A DNA stretch of 23,707 nucleotides from Candidatus Uhrbacteria bacterium (GTDB lineage Bacteria > Patescibacteriota > Patescibacteriia > UBA9934 > GWF2-40-263). Positions 14,699 through 21,897 of this stretch are shown here, piece by piece. Within the stretch, counting starts at the first letter, position 1. Every line of letters begins with the position of its first letter. The stretch covers positions 5,729 to 29,435 of the forward strand of contig DOJV01000054.1 of assembly GCA_003511125.1 (NCBI GenBank), read 5' to 3'. Made by a program: the position numbers and the translations under genes. The notes below the pieces were generated by a model that searched no databases, had not been told where the DNA came from, and worked only from the letters and a program-made list of their open reading frames with translations.

Positions 14699-15577
14699 AT
14701 GCCTCAACTTATTACCGTCGGTCAAATTATTGACCAATCTTGGGAACACTACCGCAATCGCTTTCACGAAATAATAAAAGTCTCGGCCTGGCTATTTTTA
14801 CCGGGTCTGATCAGCGCTTTTGCTTTGGCTTTTTACCCCAGTGCTTCGGCCATGTTAAGTAACCAAACCAAAAGCTATTCAGAAATCGCCTCGCTCGGTC
14901 TTTGGTCTTTCAACAACACCATTATCGCCCCAATCATTGGTCTGTGGGTTTTTATCATGTTGATATTATTCTTTTCGGCTGATTGGGAAAATAAAAAAAT
15001 AACTTTCAAAAACTTAACCAAACAAGCTTGGAAACTTTTTTTGCCCGTGGTTTTGGTAAATTTTTTGGTAAGTTTGATTTTGGTCGGAACTTGGTTATTG
15101 CTAGCTCCAGGCTTAGCTATTAACTGGCTAGGATCACTTGTTGATAGCGGCCTTTTAGCCGGAGCCGGAGCCATAATTTTAATCGTCGGTTTAGTGATCT
15201 CACTTATTTTAAGCATTCGCTGGATTATTGAATTTGCCTTTGCTCCTTATCTTCTAATTATCAAAAATTTCCGAGGTAAAAAAGCTTTAATTGGTGGCCG
15301 CGAATTGGTAAAAGGCCGGCTCTTTTCGGTTTTAGTTCGTTTGATTTTGCCAAAATTGGTTTTTATAATCGTGATTATCGCGGCTCAGGGAGTTTTGTCT
15401 TATATTTTGAATTATTCAATTTTTACGATTGCCGGTTTAAACACCGACCTGATTGCCAAACTTAATACCATAAGCAGTACTCTGCTAGTGGTCTTGGCTT
15501 CGGTACTCGGCACCCCAATCTTGGTTTTGGCTGACTTTATTATTTTTGACAACCTAGAAAAAACCCTAAAAAAATAA
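14699..15577 (+). CDS. Multi-pass membrane protein, unknown function (copy 1 of a pair)
   Basis: Protein of 292 residues with about six hydrophobic segments. The N-terminus VGQIIDQSWEHYRNRFHEI is an amphipathic lead-in, and near residue 200 there is the segment KKALIGGRELVKGRLFSVL. The paralogue next door repeats the same plan (S-R-E-L-V-R-G-R-F at the matching place), so this is a tandem duplication. The layout resembles the membrane domain family found with glycerophosphodiester phosphodiesterases and DUF-type Patescibacteria membrane proteins, but no catalytic motif is seen. The downstream gene starts 5 bases after the stop, so they are co-expressed. Confidence 0.7.
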   Translation: MPQLITVGQIIDQSWEHYRNRFHEIIKVSAWLFLPGLISAFALAFYPSASAMLSNQTKSYSEIASLGLWSFNNTIIAPIIGLWVFIMLILFFSADWENKKITFKNLTKQAWKLFLPVVLVNFLVSLILVGTWLLLAPGLAINWLGSLVDSGLLAGAGAIILIVGLVISLILSIRWIIEFAFAPYLLIIKNFRGKKALIGGRELVKGRLFSVLVRLILPKLVFIIVIIAAQGVLSYILNYSIFTIAGLNTDLIAKLNTISSTLLVVLASVLGTPILVLADFIIFDNLEKTLKK

Positions 15578-15582
15578 TTTTT

Positions 15583-16338
15583 ATGCCAGGTTTTTTAATT
15601 CTCTTAGACCAAAGCATTGATCTCTACAAAAAACATTTTGCTTTACTGGCTGGCTACATGGCTTGGTTACTTTTGCCTTACGCGACGTTGGTTTTATTCT
15701 CCTTGCCCACACCCTCCTTGCTAACCTCGACACTTTCTTCAATCAGTCTTTTTTCCCAGGCCTTAATCGGACTCTGGTTGGGTGTTTTAATTCCCCTGGT
15801 TGTCAACGAAGTGGTTTTAAAAAAACCTAAAATCAATTTGGTAATTTTACAAAACAAAGCCTGGAGCATTTTGCCTTCGGTAATTTTTGTGGCCATCTTG
15901 GAGTTAGCGGTTTTTTTAGGTGGTTTTATATTGTTAATAATCCCGTCTCTTATCTTCTGGGTTTGGTTTGCCATGGCCCAACTGGCCGTAACGCTGGACA
16001 ACAAAAAAGGCCTGGCGGCCATGAGTTGGAGTCGCGAATTGGTTCGTGGGCGTTTTTGGGAAACCGCCTGGCGCATTTTGGCCGGCCCTTTTTTAATTAG
16101 TTTAACCTTTAATTTGGCGATTTTGATTCTTCTAATCGTCCTGGCCCTAATTTTTCAAATCCCCACCAGCCAAATTTTTAGCGAAACCCCGCCTCTTTGG
16201 GCCGACATAATTTCCATGGTCATCCAAACTTTCTCCTTACCAATAATTTTGATTTACTACACCCTCCTTTACTTAAACCTATCTAAAACAAAAACCTCTC
16301 CTCAAGACGAAACAACTACTGTCCCCGAAAAAATTTAA
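15583..16338 (+). CDS. Multi-pass membrane protein, unknown function (copy 2 of a pair)
   Basis: Protein of 251 residues with about six hydrophobic segments. It opens with FLILLDQSIDLYKKHFALL, parallel to the start of its upstream neighbour, and holds AAMSWSRELVRGRFWETAW where copy 1 has GGRELVKGRLF. The two probably form a heteromeric or related membrane assembly. The C-terminal 20 residues are polar and Thr-rich. The function is unknown. gatB follows after 46 bases containing ATTCGTG repeats, with no terminator. Confidence 0.7.
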   Translation: MPGFLILLDQSIDLYKKHFALLAGYMAWLLLPYATLVLFSLPTPSLLTSTLSSISLFSQALIGLWLGVLIPLVVNEVVLKKPKINLVILQNKAWSILPSVIFVAILELAVFLGGFILLIIPSLIFWVWFAMAQLAVTLDNKKGLAAMSWSRELVRGRFWETAWRILAGPFLISLTFNLAILILLIVLALIFQIPTSQIFSETPPLWADIISMVIQTFSLPIILIYYTLLYLNLSKTKTSPQDETTTVPEKI

Positions 16339-16345
16339 ACCCCAA

Positions 16346-16379
16346 ATTCGTGTATTCGTGTAAAAATTCGTGATTCGTA
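16346..16379 (+). repeat. ATTCGTG heptamers in front of gatB
   Basis: ATTCGTG at 16346, 16354 and 16366 and ATTCGTA at 16373, ending 5 bases before the gatB ATG. A GTG inside the third unit creates a spurious upstream in-frame start. Confidence 0.7.
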
Positions 16380-16384
16380 ACATT

Positions 16385-17911
16385 ATGAAACTCCTCGAAC
16401 CTGTCATTGGATTAGAAATTCACTTACAACTCAAAACCAAATCCAAAATGTTCTGCGCTTGTCCGAATCAAGAAGCGGCCGCGCCGAATTCTTTTATTTG
16501 TCCGGTTTGTACCGGCCAGCCTGGTTCCCTGCCAGTACCAAACGAGCAGGCGGTACGCTGGTGTATTTTGGCCGGCTTGGCTTTGAATTGCCACATCAAT
16601 CCCTCGACCAAATTTGACCGCAAACATTATTTTTACCCCGACCTGCCCAAAGGTTATCAAATCTCACAATTCGATGTGCCGATTGCCGAACACGGCGAGT
16701 TCCAAATCATTACTGGCGGCGGCATTCGTGAATCGGCGGTTATTGGTATTACCCGCGTTCATCTTGAAGAAGATGCCGCCAAATCTTTTCATGGCGAAGA
16801 AGGCAAAACTTTTGTTGATTTTAACCGCGCCGGCTCGCCGCTAATCGAAATTGTTACCGAACCGGATTTTCGCTCGGCCCGCGAGGCCAAAGTTTTTTTG
16901 CAAGAATTACGCCTGCTCGGCCGAGCTCTCGGAGTTTCCAATGCTGAAATGGAAAAAGGCGAAATGCGTTGCGATGTCAACGTCTCGATGCGCGAAATCG
17001 ATAAAAATGGTTTATTTGTCGGCTCGGAATTTCATCCAAAAACCGAAGTCAAAAATGTTAACTCCTTCAAAGCTGTGGAACGAGTTATTGAATTTGAAAT
17101 CCAGCGTCAGTCCAAACTTTGGCAAATGTCTTCCCCACCCGCGGTATCCTCAACCCGCGGCTGGAACGACGACAAACAAGCCACCGAAGAACAACGCACC
17201 AAAGAAGATTCCGGCGATTATCGCTACTTCCCCGAGCCCGATATTCCAGCCTTGGATTTACAGGCCATGATCAAAGAAATCAAACCAACCTTACCAGAAC
17301 TCCCGGCCGCCCGCCGGCGCCGTTTTGTCGATGAATACAATTTAAGTTACGAAAACGCCAAATACTTGTGCGACGACCAGCGCTTGGCCGATTTTTCCGA
17401 AGCCATGTTTTCCGAACTCTTTTCTTGGATGGAAACCGTGCCCGAACTAGAAACAGCCACAGAAGAAGTTTTGGAAAAAGAAAAACACCGCTTGTCCAAA
17501 CTGGCTGTCGGCTGGCTGGTTTCCAAATACGGCGGCTTGCTTGCCGATAAAAATATTTCTTTTGAAGAACAAAAAATTAGTCCAGAAAATTTCGCCGAAT
17601 TTATCATCCTTATCGCCAAAGGCCGCCTCTCAACCGGCAACGGTCTGCAAGTTCTCCAAAAAATGATGGATACCGGCGCCGACCCAGAACACTTAATCGA
17701 AGAACACAATCTTAACCTCGTGGCCGATGAAAGCGCAATCTCCGGCGTTGTCAAAAAAATCATGGACGAAAACCCAAACGAAGCCGCGCGTTTCCGAGCC
17801 GGCGAAATCAAACTGCTCAAATTCTTCCTGGGCCAAATTATGAAAGAAACCGGCGGCAAAGCCGATCCTAATGTAGCCAAGATGATTTTAGAACAAGAGT
17901 TAGGAGAGTAA
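16385..17911 (+). CDS. gatB: Aspartyl/glutamyl-tRNA amidotransferase subunit B
   Basis: tRNA-binding subunit of GatCAB, which converts Glu-tRNA(Gln) and/or Asp-tRNA(Asn) to the amidated forms. Starting at ATG 16385 gives 508 residues, slightly longer than usual; the GTG at 16370 lies in a repeat. The kinase-like domain opens with LEPVIGLEIHLQL, has the zinc cysteines CACPNQ and FICPVCTGQPGSLP, KFDRKHYFYPDLPKGYQISQ, and the SPLIEIVTEPDF segment. The C-terminal YqeY-like helical domain ends in ADPNVAKMILEQEL. No gatA or gatC is in the window, so the subunits are encoded apart. Confidence 0.96.
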   Translation: MKLLEPVIGLEIHLQLKTKSKMFCACPNQEAAAPNSFICPVCTGQPGSLPVPNEQAVRWCILAGLALNCHINPSTKFDRKHYFYPDLPKGYQISQFDVPIAEHGEFQIITGGGIRESAVIGITRVHLEEDAAKSFHGEEGKTFVDFNRAGSPLIEIVTEPDFRSAREAKVFLQELRLLGRALGVSNAEMEKGEMRCDVNVSMREIDKNGLFVGSEFHPKTEVKNVNSFKAVERVIEFEIQRQSKLWQMSSPPAVSSTRGWNDDKQATEEQRTKEDSGDYRYFPEPDIPALDLQAMIKEIKPTLPELPAARRRRFVDEYNLSYENAKYLCDDQRLADFSEAMFSELFSWMETVPELETATEEVLEKEKHRLSKLAVGWLVSKYGGLLADKNISFEEQKISPENFAEFIILIAKGRLSTGNGLQVLQKMMDTGADPEHLIEEHNLNLVADESAISGVVKKIMDENPNEAARFRAGEIKLLKFFLGQIMKETGGKADPNVAKMILEQELGE

Positions 17912-17914
17912 TTT

Positions 17915-17946
17915 TAAAAAAAGGCGCCAAAATTGGCGCTTTTTTG
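17915..17946 (+). terminator. Intrinsic terminator after gatB
   Basis: GCGCCAA-AA-TTGGCGC stem flanked by an A7 tract and a T6 tract, directly after the gatB stop. Confidence 0.88.
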
Positions 17947-18179
17947 TTTGTGAGATTTTTTATTCGATTCCCTTCACCCAGCCGACTCGATTCCACCTCA
18001 CCCAGGCCGATCCAACCCCCACCCCTCTCCCCTTGGGAGAGGGCCGTTAATCGGCTGGGCCGACACCAGCCGATTAACGGGGTGAGGTGGACGGCCGATT
18101 ACGGAAGTAGTGTAAAAGGGGCACAGCCTGTGAAAAAGGAACGACCGATAAATAAAGGACATCAAAAAAAACAACCAAC
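17947..18179. other. Repeat island between gatB and the first orphan gene
   Basis: No gene is supported here. A reading frame exists, but part of it is the translation (PPPLSPWERA) of a widespread palindrome. The stretch is dominated by the nested inverted repeats at 17993-18090 and a second CGGCCGATTACGG word after them. Confidence 0.65.
17993..18090. repeat. Nested inverted repeats forming a three-way junction
   Basis: The outer arms CCACCTCACCC (17993-18003) and GGGTGAGGTGG (18080-18090) enclose two adjacent perfect hairpins. The first is CCCTCTCCC/GGGAGAGGG with loop CTT (18023-18043). The second is CCGTTAATCGGCTGG and its complement with a 7-base loop (18044-18080). The first hairpin is a palindrome found widely in bacterial genomes. 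The whole could fold as a cloverleaf-like junction in DNA or RNA. Confidence 0.75.
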
Positions 18180-18208
18180 AAAAAAAAGCCCCAGGGCCGG
18201 AGTGAGGC
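18180..18208 (-). terminator. Intrinsic terminator after the orphan gene at 18219-18599
   Basis: On the minus strand GCCTCA pairs with TGGGGC (one wobble) around a 9-base loop, followed by a run of eight T. It lies 11 bases past the stop codon. Confidence 0.65.
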
Positions 18209-18218
18209 CGAGAGGCGA

Positions 18219-18599
18219 CTAGGAGATGGTGTCGTCTTCGCTGACAACACAAAGATAGATCTGGCCGATGGGACGGCCGTCGGAAAGAACGACGAGCTCG
18301 GCTTCGCCGCGCTGGCAACCGGTGATCCTGACGAAGGTCCAGCCGTCGTTGTTGGTCCCCAAAACTTCTGCCGAGATTCCGCCCCGGGCTTCCCAGTCGG
18401 CTTGGGCGTTGACTGGAAGTCGCAACCGCAAACCAATGATTTCGTTCTGGCCTCGATGGATGTGCAGGCGCCTCATGGCATGAAAAATGCAGAGGTCGGT
18501 GTGATCAGCCGAGGTGACGATGGGGATGGCCGGAGGGGAGGTTGGCAAAGGACGGCGTGAGTCAGTGGGGATAAGACATGAACAGGATTCAGAGGCCAC
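18219..18599 (-). CDS. Orphan protein with a predicted beta-sandwich region
   Basis: A 126-residue protein starting at GTG 18599; an internal ATG at residue 42 (MRRLHIHRG) is an alternative start. It has its own promoter (18644-18672) and terminator, supporting a real gene. The half from NEIIGLRLRLPV onward alternates polar and hydrophobic residues in the order of an Ig-like sandwich. The L-P-x-N-x-x-x-D-W-E spacing faintly recalls chagasin-type protease inhibitors, a weak resemblance only. Codon use is more GC-rich than neighbouring genes. No ribosome binding site is seen. Confidence 0.5.
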   Translation of the reverse strand: MASESCSCLIPTDSRRPLPTSPPAIPIVTSADHTDLCIFHAMRRLHIHRGQNEIIGLRLRLPVNAQADWEARGGISAEVLGTNNDGWTFVRITGCQRGEAELVVLSDGRPIGQIYLCVVSEDDTIS

Positions 18600-18643
18600 G
18601 GAACACCGGTTTTTGAAGGTTGAAGTTTTGAAAACCGACGGTT

Positions 18644-18672
18644 AGTTTATAACAAAAAAATCACCCTGGCAA
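18644..18672 (-). promoter_or_regulatory. Promoter for the orphan gene at 18219-18599
   Basis: On the minus strand TTGCCA (18667-18672) and TAAACT (18644-18649) are 17 bases apart. The leader (about 40 bases) contains a possible CGGTTTT/AAAACCG stem. Confidence 0.5.
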
Positions 18673-18710
18673 GGATGATAATTGTGGACAAAAACCGATG
18701 TGGTGCGTGC

Positions 18711-18738
18711 GTAGAAACGTAAAATTTTGCGTCTCTAC
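18711..18738. repeat. AAAATTTT-core palindrome supplying the miaA stop codon
   Basis: Arms GTAGAAACGT and GCGTCTCTAC flank AAAATTTT, matching the size and core of the perfect copy inside miaA. On the minus strand the element begins GTAGAGACGC, and its TAG (18735-18737) is the miaA stop codon. Confidence 0.75.
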
Positions 18739-19652
18739 ACACACACCCATTCATCGACCAACACAACCGCCGAATCAACATCATTCAACCAATGAATTTT
18801 TTCGTTTCGTTTAAACCAGGTTTTTTGACGTTTGGCGTATTGGCGGGTTCGTATTTTTATTTCATTGACGACCGACAGCGGTAGGGACACAAAATTTTGT
18901 GTCCCTACCGCCGCGGCGTTGTCCAAAAAACGACAAATTTCCTGGTAGCCGATGCCGGACATGGCATAAGACTCGCAGCCGAATTTTTTTTTCAATTTTT
19001 TGACCTCGTCTAACCAACCATTGGCAATCATTTCGTCGACCCTAGCGTTGATGCGTTCTTCCAAAACTTCCATCGACCAATCAACGCCGAGCCACAAAAC
19101 ATTGTACTTCTCTGCCCCGCCTTTCAAAAATTCCGAAAACGGCCGACCGGTTTTTTTACAAACCTCAAGAGCGCGAATCAAACGACGTTTATTTTTTCGA
19201 TCAATGATTTCGGCACCGACCGGATCAATTTTTTGATATTCGGCAAAAAGTTCGTCTTCACTTTTTTCTTCGAGCTTGGCACGCAACTCCAAATCCGGCC
19301 CCACCTCTGGCAAATCACGACCTTCGATAATCATATCAACCCAAAGTCCTGTCCCGCCGACAAGAATCGGCAAATGGCCGCGGTCGAGTATCTCGGTAAT
19401 GGTTTTCTCGGCATATTGTTTAAACAAGGCGCCGTTCATTTCTTGGTCAGGATTAACAAGATCAATACCGAACGGCGGCGGACTAACCACATCTTTCCCT
19501 GTCCCCACATCCATCCCCCGATAAACCGTCCGCGAATCTACGCACAAAATCTCGCCATTGAATTTTGCGGCGAGTTTGTATGCGATAGCGGATTTACCAG
19601 CGCCGGTCGGACCGACGATAACGAGGAGTTTTGGTAAAGACTTTTGAAACAT
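18735..19652 (-). CDS. miaA: tRNA dimethylallyltransferase MiaA
   Basis: Transfers a dimethylallyl group to N6 of A37 in tRNAs reading UNN codons; the product i6A is the substrate of MiaB, encoded at 21896-23215. The 305 residues show the P-loop GPTGAGKS (14-21), the DSRTVYRGMDVGTGK segment (39-53), VGGTGLW (about 98) and the tRNA-binding TRQYAKRQKTWF near the C-terminus. Between GYQEICRFLD and the TRQYAKRQ block the protein has about 9-10 more residues than usual; these coincide with a 34-base palindrome (18878-18911) read in frame. The stop codon is provided by a second palindrome. Both ends of the change suggest repeat insertion into a working gene. Confidence 0.95.
   Translation of the reverse strand: MFQKSLPKLLVIVGPTGAGKSAIAYKLAAKFNGEILCVDSRTVYRGMDVGTGKDVVSPPPFGIDLVNPDQEMNGALFKQYAEKTITEILDRGHLPILVGGTGLWVDMIIEGRDLPEVGPDLELRAKLEEKSEDELFAEYQKIDPVGAEIIDRKNKRRLIRALEVCKKTGRPFSEFLKGGAEKYNVLWLGVDWSMEVLEERINARVDEMIANGWLDEVKKLKKKFGCESYAMSGIGYQEICRFLDNAAAVGTQNFVSLPLSVVNEIKIRTRQYAKRQKTWFKRNEKIHWLNDVDSAVVLVDEWVCV
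18878..18911. repeat. Perfect 34-base palindrome inside miaA
   Basis: Left arm GCGGTAGGGACACAAAA and its exact complement, centred on AAAATTTT at 18891-18898. On the miaA strand it is translated as A-V-G-T-Q-N-F-V-S-L-P, without stop codons. Confidence 0.92.
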
Positions 19653-19720
19653 AAAACCAGCTTATCGTTTTTTAAAAAAACCAGCAACCCTCTCGTGTCC
19701 AATTACTTTTTTATACCCAA

Positions 19721-19749
19721 TAAAAACCGCCCGGGAGTTTCCCAGACGG
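19721..19749 (-). terminator. Intrinsic terminator after the orphan gene at 19777-20346
   Basis: On the minus strand a 10-pair stem (CCGTCTGGGA with TCCCGGGCGG, two G-U pairs) with a 3-base loop, followed by five T. It sits 27 bases past the stop codon. Confidence 0.75.
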
Positions 19750-19776
19750 AAGAGCCAAAAGCGGTTGCCGGACAAG

Positions 19777-20346
19777 CTATGCCGAAATGGCGCGCATAGC
19801 ATCAAAGCTTTCCAGCAACGGTCGAGCCACGGTATCGATGGTGGCCGCGTGGACGACGACTTCCGACCGACGAAGGGCACAGAGTCCAAAGATCGTCAAG
19901 ACGAACGAGGATCGACGCAAGGCTTCAACCCGACGAGATGTCTCGAAGTTGCGTTCGTCAATCGACTTTCGGAAAAATCTACCGAAACCCACCTCCCGCC
20001 AACCAAAGACCGTCATGGCGCCTCTCACAAGTCGAACGATCGATTCGTCATCGCGCCAAGCGAAAACCGAACGAACATTGGCCTCAAGCCGCCCCCGGGC
20101 CTCTTGACGACAGGCTGACAGAACCCACTCGTCAGTCACAGACCTCGAACCACCGAGATTGACGATCTCGGCACGAAGCTCTGCAAGCTCATCTTCACTC
20201 CAGCCGACATCGATGTCGTTGCCGAAGAAATTGAACAGGCCAAGCTTCAAGAAAAGAGCCTCGTGACTGCAGAGGATGCCCCCGCAAGTCAGAGAGTCGA
20301 GAAGGCCGCAGAGCCCGACAGTGGGCATGGGATCAGTCGAAGCCAT
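19777..20346 (-). CDS. GC-rich orphan protein, unknown function
   Basis: Starting at ATG 20346 (MASTDPMPTVGLCGLL) gives 189 residues; this start has a strong ribosome binding site (GGAGG, 5 bases upstream) and is preferred over the ATG at 20403. The gene has a consensus-like promoter (20376-20403) and terminator, so it is a full single-gene unit. The protein is Arg- and Glu-rich, mostly helical, with four Cys near the N-terminus and one or two weak hydrophobic stretches. I recognise no family. The sequence is GC-richer than most of the window (for example 33 of 60 bases at 20161-20220), hinting at a foreign or specially maintained gene. Confidence 0.6.
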   Translation of the reverse strand: MASTDPMPTVGLCGLLDSLTCGGILCSHEALFLKLGLFNFFGNDIDVGWSEDELAELRAEIVNLGGSRSVTDEWVLSACRQEARGRLEANVRSVFAWRDDESIVRLVRGAMTVFGWREVGFGRFFRKSIDERNFETSRRVEALRRSSFVLTIFGLCALRRSEVVVHAATIDTVARPLLESFDAMRAISA

Positions 20347-20375
20347 GGTTACCTCCAGGGTTGTCCAGGCCTTTA

Positions 20376-20403
20376 ACCCTAGCATTTTTTCAAAAAAAGT
20401 CAA
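20376..20403 (-). promoter_or_regulatory. Promoter for the orphan gene at 19777-20346
   Basis: On the minus strand TTGACT (20398-20403) and TAGGGT (20376-20381, extended by TGC) with a 16-base spacer; the leader of about 24 bases ends in the GGAGG ribosome binding site. Confidence 0.7.
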
Positions 20404-20419
20404 GGGTAGATAAAAGCAG

Positions 20420-20448
20420 TTGACTTTTCCGCAAAAATATGCTAAAAT
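20420..20448 (+). promoter_or_regulatory. Promoter for the coiled-coil gene
   Basis: TTGACT (20420-20425) and TAAAAT (20443-20448, extended by TGC) with a 17-base spacer. Its -35 lies only 16 bases from the -35 of the divergent promoter. The leader holds a hairpin ATCAGG/CCTGAT (about 20477-20496). Confidence 0.7.
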
Positions 20449-20510
20449 TACAGTTGTTAAACTATAAATCTTAAATTATCAGGTTACCCCCCTGATTTAA
20501 CTAAAAAAAT

Positions 20511-21848
20511 ATGTCAGAACAAGCAAAAAATATTTTTGATCAAATGCAAGATCCTTTAAATAAACAGATCGCAGAAGCGGCAGAAAAAACGGCCAAAAGA
20601 AAAGCCGCCGAAGCCGCTAAATCCCCGGAAGACAGACAAAGAGAAAAAGAACAAAAAAAACTAGCGGCCAGAGAAGAAATGGCAAAAACTACGATAAATA
20701 TCGGTTTGAGAAATGCGGAAAGAGTTAATATCAAAAAGGTAGAAGAAAAAGCCGCGACCGACCTCGATAAAAAGAGTGTCGAAGCCCATATTAGATCTTT
20801 AACCGACAGTGTTAAAGTAATAAAAAACGAAATCAGAGAAGCTGTTCACGCTGGCAATAAAGAAAAGCAAGGATTATTACAACAAGACCTTTCCAATGAT
20901 CAGGCCGAACTTTTGGTTTGGCAAAAACGAAGACACGAATTACAAGCGGAAATCGAAGCCTACAACCAAACACCACACGAAAAACTTCCAGAAGTCGCAC
21001 CAGCCATCGAGCCACAAAAAAAACCTTTTTTCTCCGGACTTAAAAAATGGGGGCTGATGGTCTTGGCCGCTGTCGGTCTTGGAACCGTTGTTCACGAAAC
21101 TGCCCCGCAACTGAAAGAAGCTGGGGACAGGGCGACGCAAACCATGGATTACGCTGCTAACTCTGCCGCCGACCGGAACGTCCAAAGAATTGGTTTGGAA
21201 CGAGCCGCTCGTTCGGCTCGCGAAGTCGAATATGTCCGTGACCAGGTTTTAGCCGGAATCGAACGAACCACCCAGGAACAAACTCCGGTTATCGAAACCA
21301 CTCCAGAAGTATCAACTCCAAAAACCACCCCGACTCCTAGAACCGAGACTTTTAAAAATATTTCAGAATTTGATAATTCCGGCTATCAACAACTACTAAA
21401 ATCTGAATTAAAAACTGCCAACGCTTTAGATATTCCAGCTCTAAGAAACACAGTTCTTAAAGAACAAATACAACTCTTTCAAAAACAACGAGCTGAGAAA
21501 CAAGACGATCTCCAAATTGCCTTGGGTATCTTAAACGCCGGGGTCGAAGGCCCGCGCATTGAAGAAACTAAAAAAGCCGTGGCTGAATATGTCGGCCGAC
21601 AAGCTGCCATGAGTGGAGCTCTGGAAAATCTTCAAACTCTGGACGAAGTCGAAAAAGAAGCCAAATTAGCTTCGATGCAAAAAGATTTAGATAAATTGAT
21701 TGAAAAACGAGCTAACCTAAGAAGAGCCGTTGAAAACCTTACCTCCCCTATTGATGTTAGAGGAAAAACCGAACAACTTTTACGAGGTGAAGAAGTCGAA
21801 ATCTCTGGAAAAAAAGTTCGTCTTGATACCAATGATTTAAACAGCTAA
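20511..21848 (+). CDS. Coiled-coil protein with a single membrane anchor, unknown function
   Basis: A 445-residue protein. Residues 1-155 are highly charged, Ala/Lys/Glu-rich and predicted coiled coil. One hydrophobic segment (about 178-194, KKWGLMVLAAVGLGTVV) would span the membrane. It is followed by a helical stretch, a Pro/Thr-rich linker (about 255-280) and a second coiled-coil region to the end. There is no signal peptide, so the N-terminal third is probably cytoplasmic and the rest outside. The plan recalls scaffold-type proteins of Patescibacteria, but no named family is recognised. It has its own promoter and terminator and no operon partner. Confidence 0.75.
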   Translation: MSEQAKNIFDQMQDPLNKQIAEAAEKTAKRKAAEAAKSPEDRQREKEQKKLAAREEMAKTTINIGLRNAERVNIKKVEEKAATDLDKKSVEAHIRSLTDSVKVIKNEIREAVHAGNKEKQGLLQQDLSNDQAELLVWQKRRHELQAEIEAYNQTPHEKLPEVAPAIEPQKKPFFSGLKKWGLMVLAAVGLGTVVHETAPQLKEAGDRATQTMDYAANSAADRNVQRIGLERAARSAREVEYVRDQVLAGIERTTQEQTPVIETTPEVSTPKTTPTPRTETFKNISEFDNSGYQQLLKSELKTANALDIPALRNTVLKEQIQLFQKQRAEKQDDLQIALGILNAGVEGPRIEETKKAVAEYVGRQAAMSGALENLQTLDEVEKEAKLASMQKDLDKLIEKRANLRRAVENLTSPIDVRGKTEQLLRGEEVEISGKKVRLDTNDLNS

Positions 21849-21856
21849 AAATTCCA

Positions 21857-21897
21857 AAAAAAACCGCTCGAAAAAATTATCGAGCGGTTTTTGTTTT
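21857..21897. terminator. Bidirectional terminator between the coiled-coil gene and miaB
   Basis: AAAACCGCTCGA and its complement around an 8-9 base A/T loop, with A and T tracts on the two sides. It serves the rightward coiled-coil gene and the leftward miaB gene. Confidence 0.88.

Noticed and set aside
17944..18222. Plus-strand reading frame of 92 codons in the repeat island
   Set aside because: Its PPPLSPWERA stretch is the translation of the CCCTCTCCC palindrome and the rest covers the nested repeats; no gene-like start or family.
18219..18599. Chagasin-type protease inhibitor assignment for the orphan
   Set aside because: Only a loose L-P-x-N...W spacing is shared; the key NPTTGY-like loop is absent, so no function is assigned.
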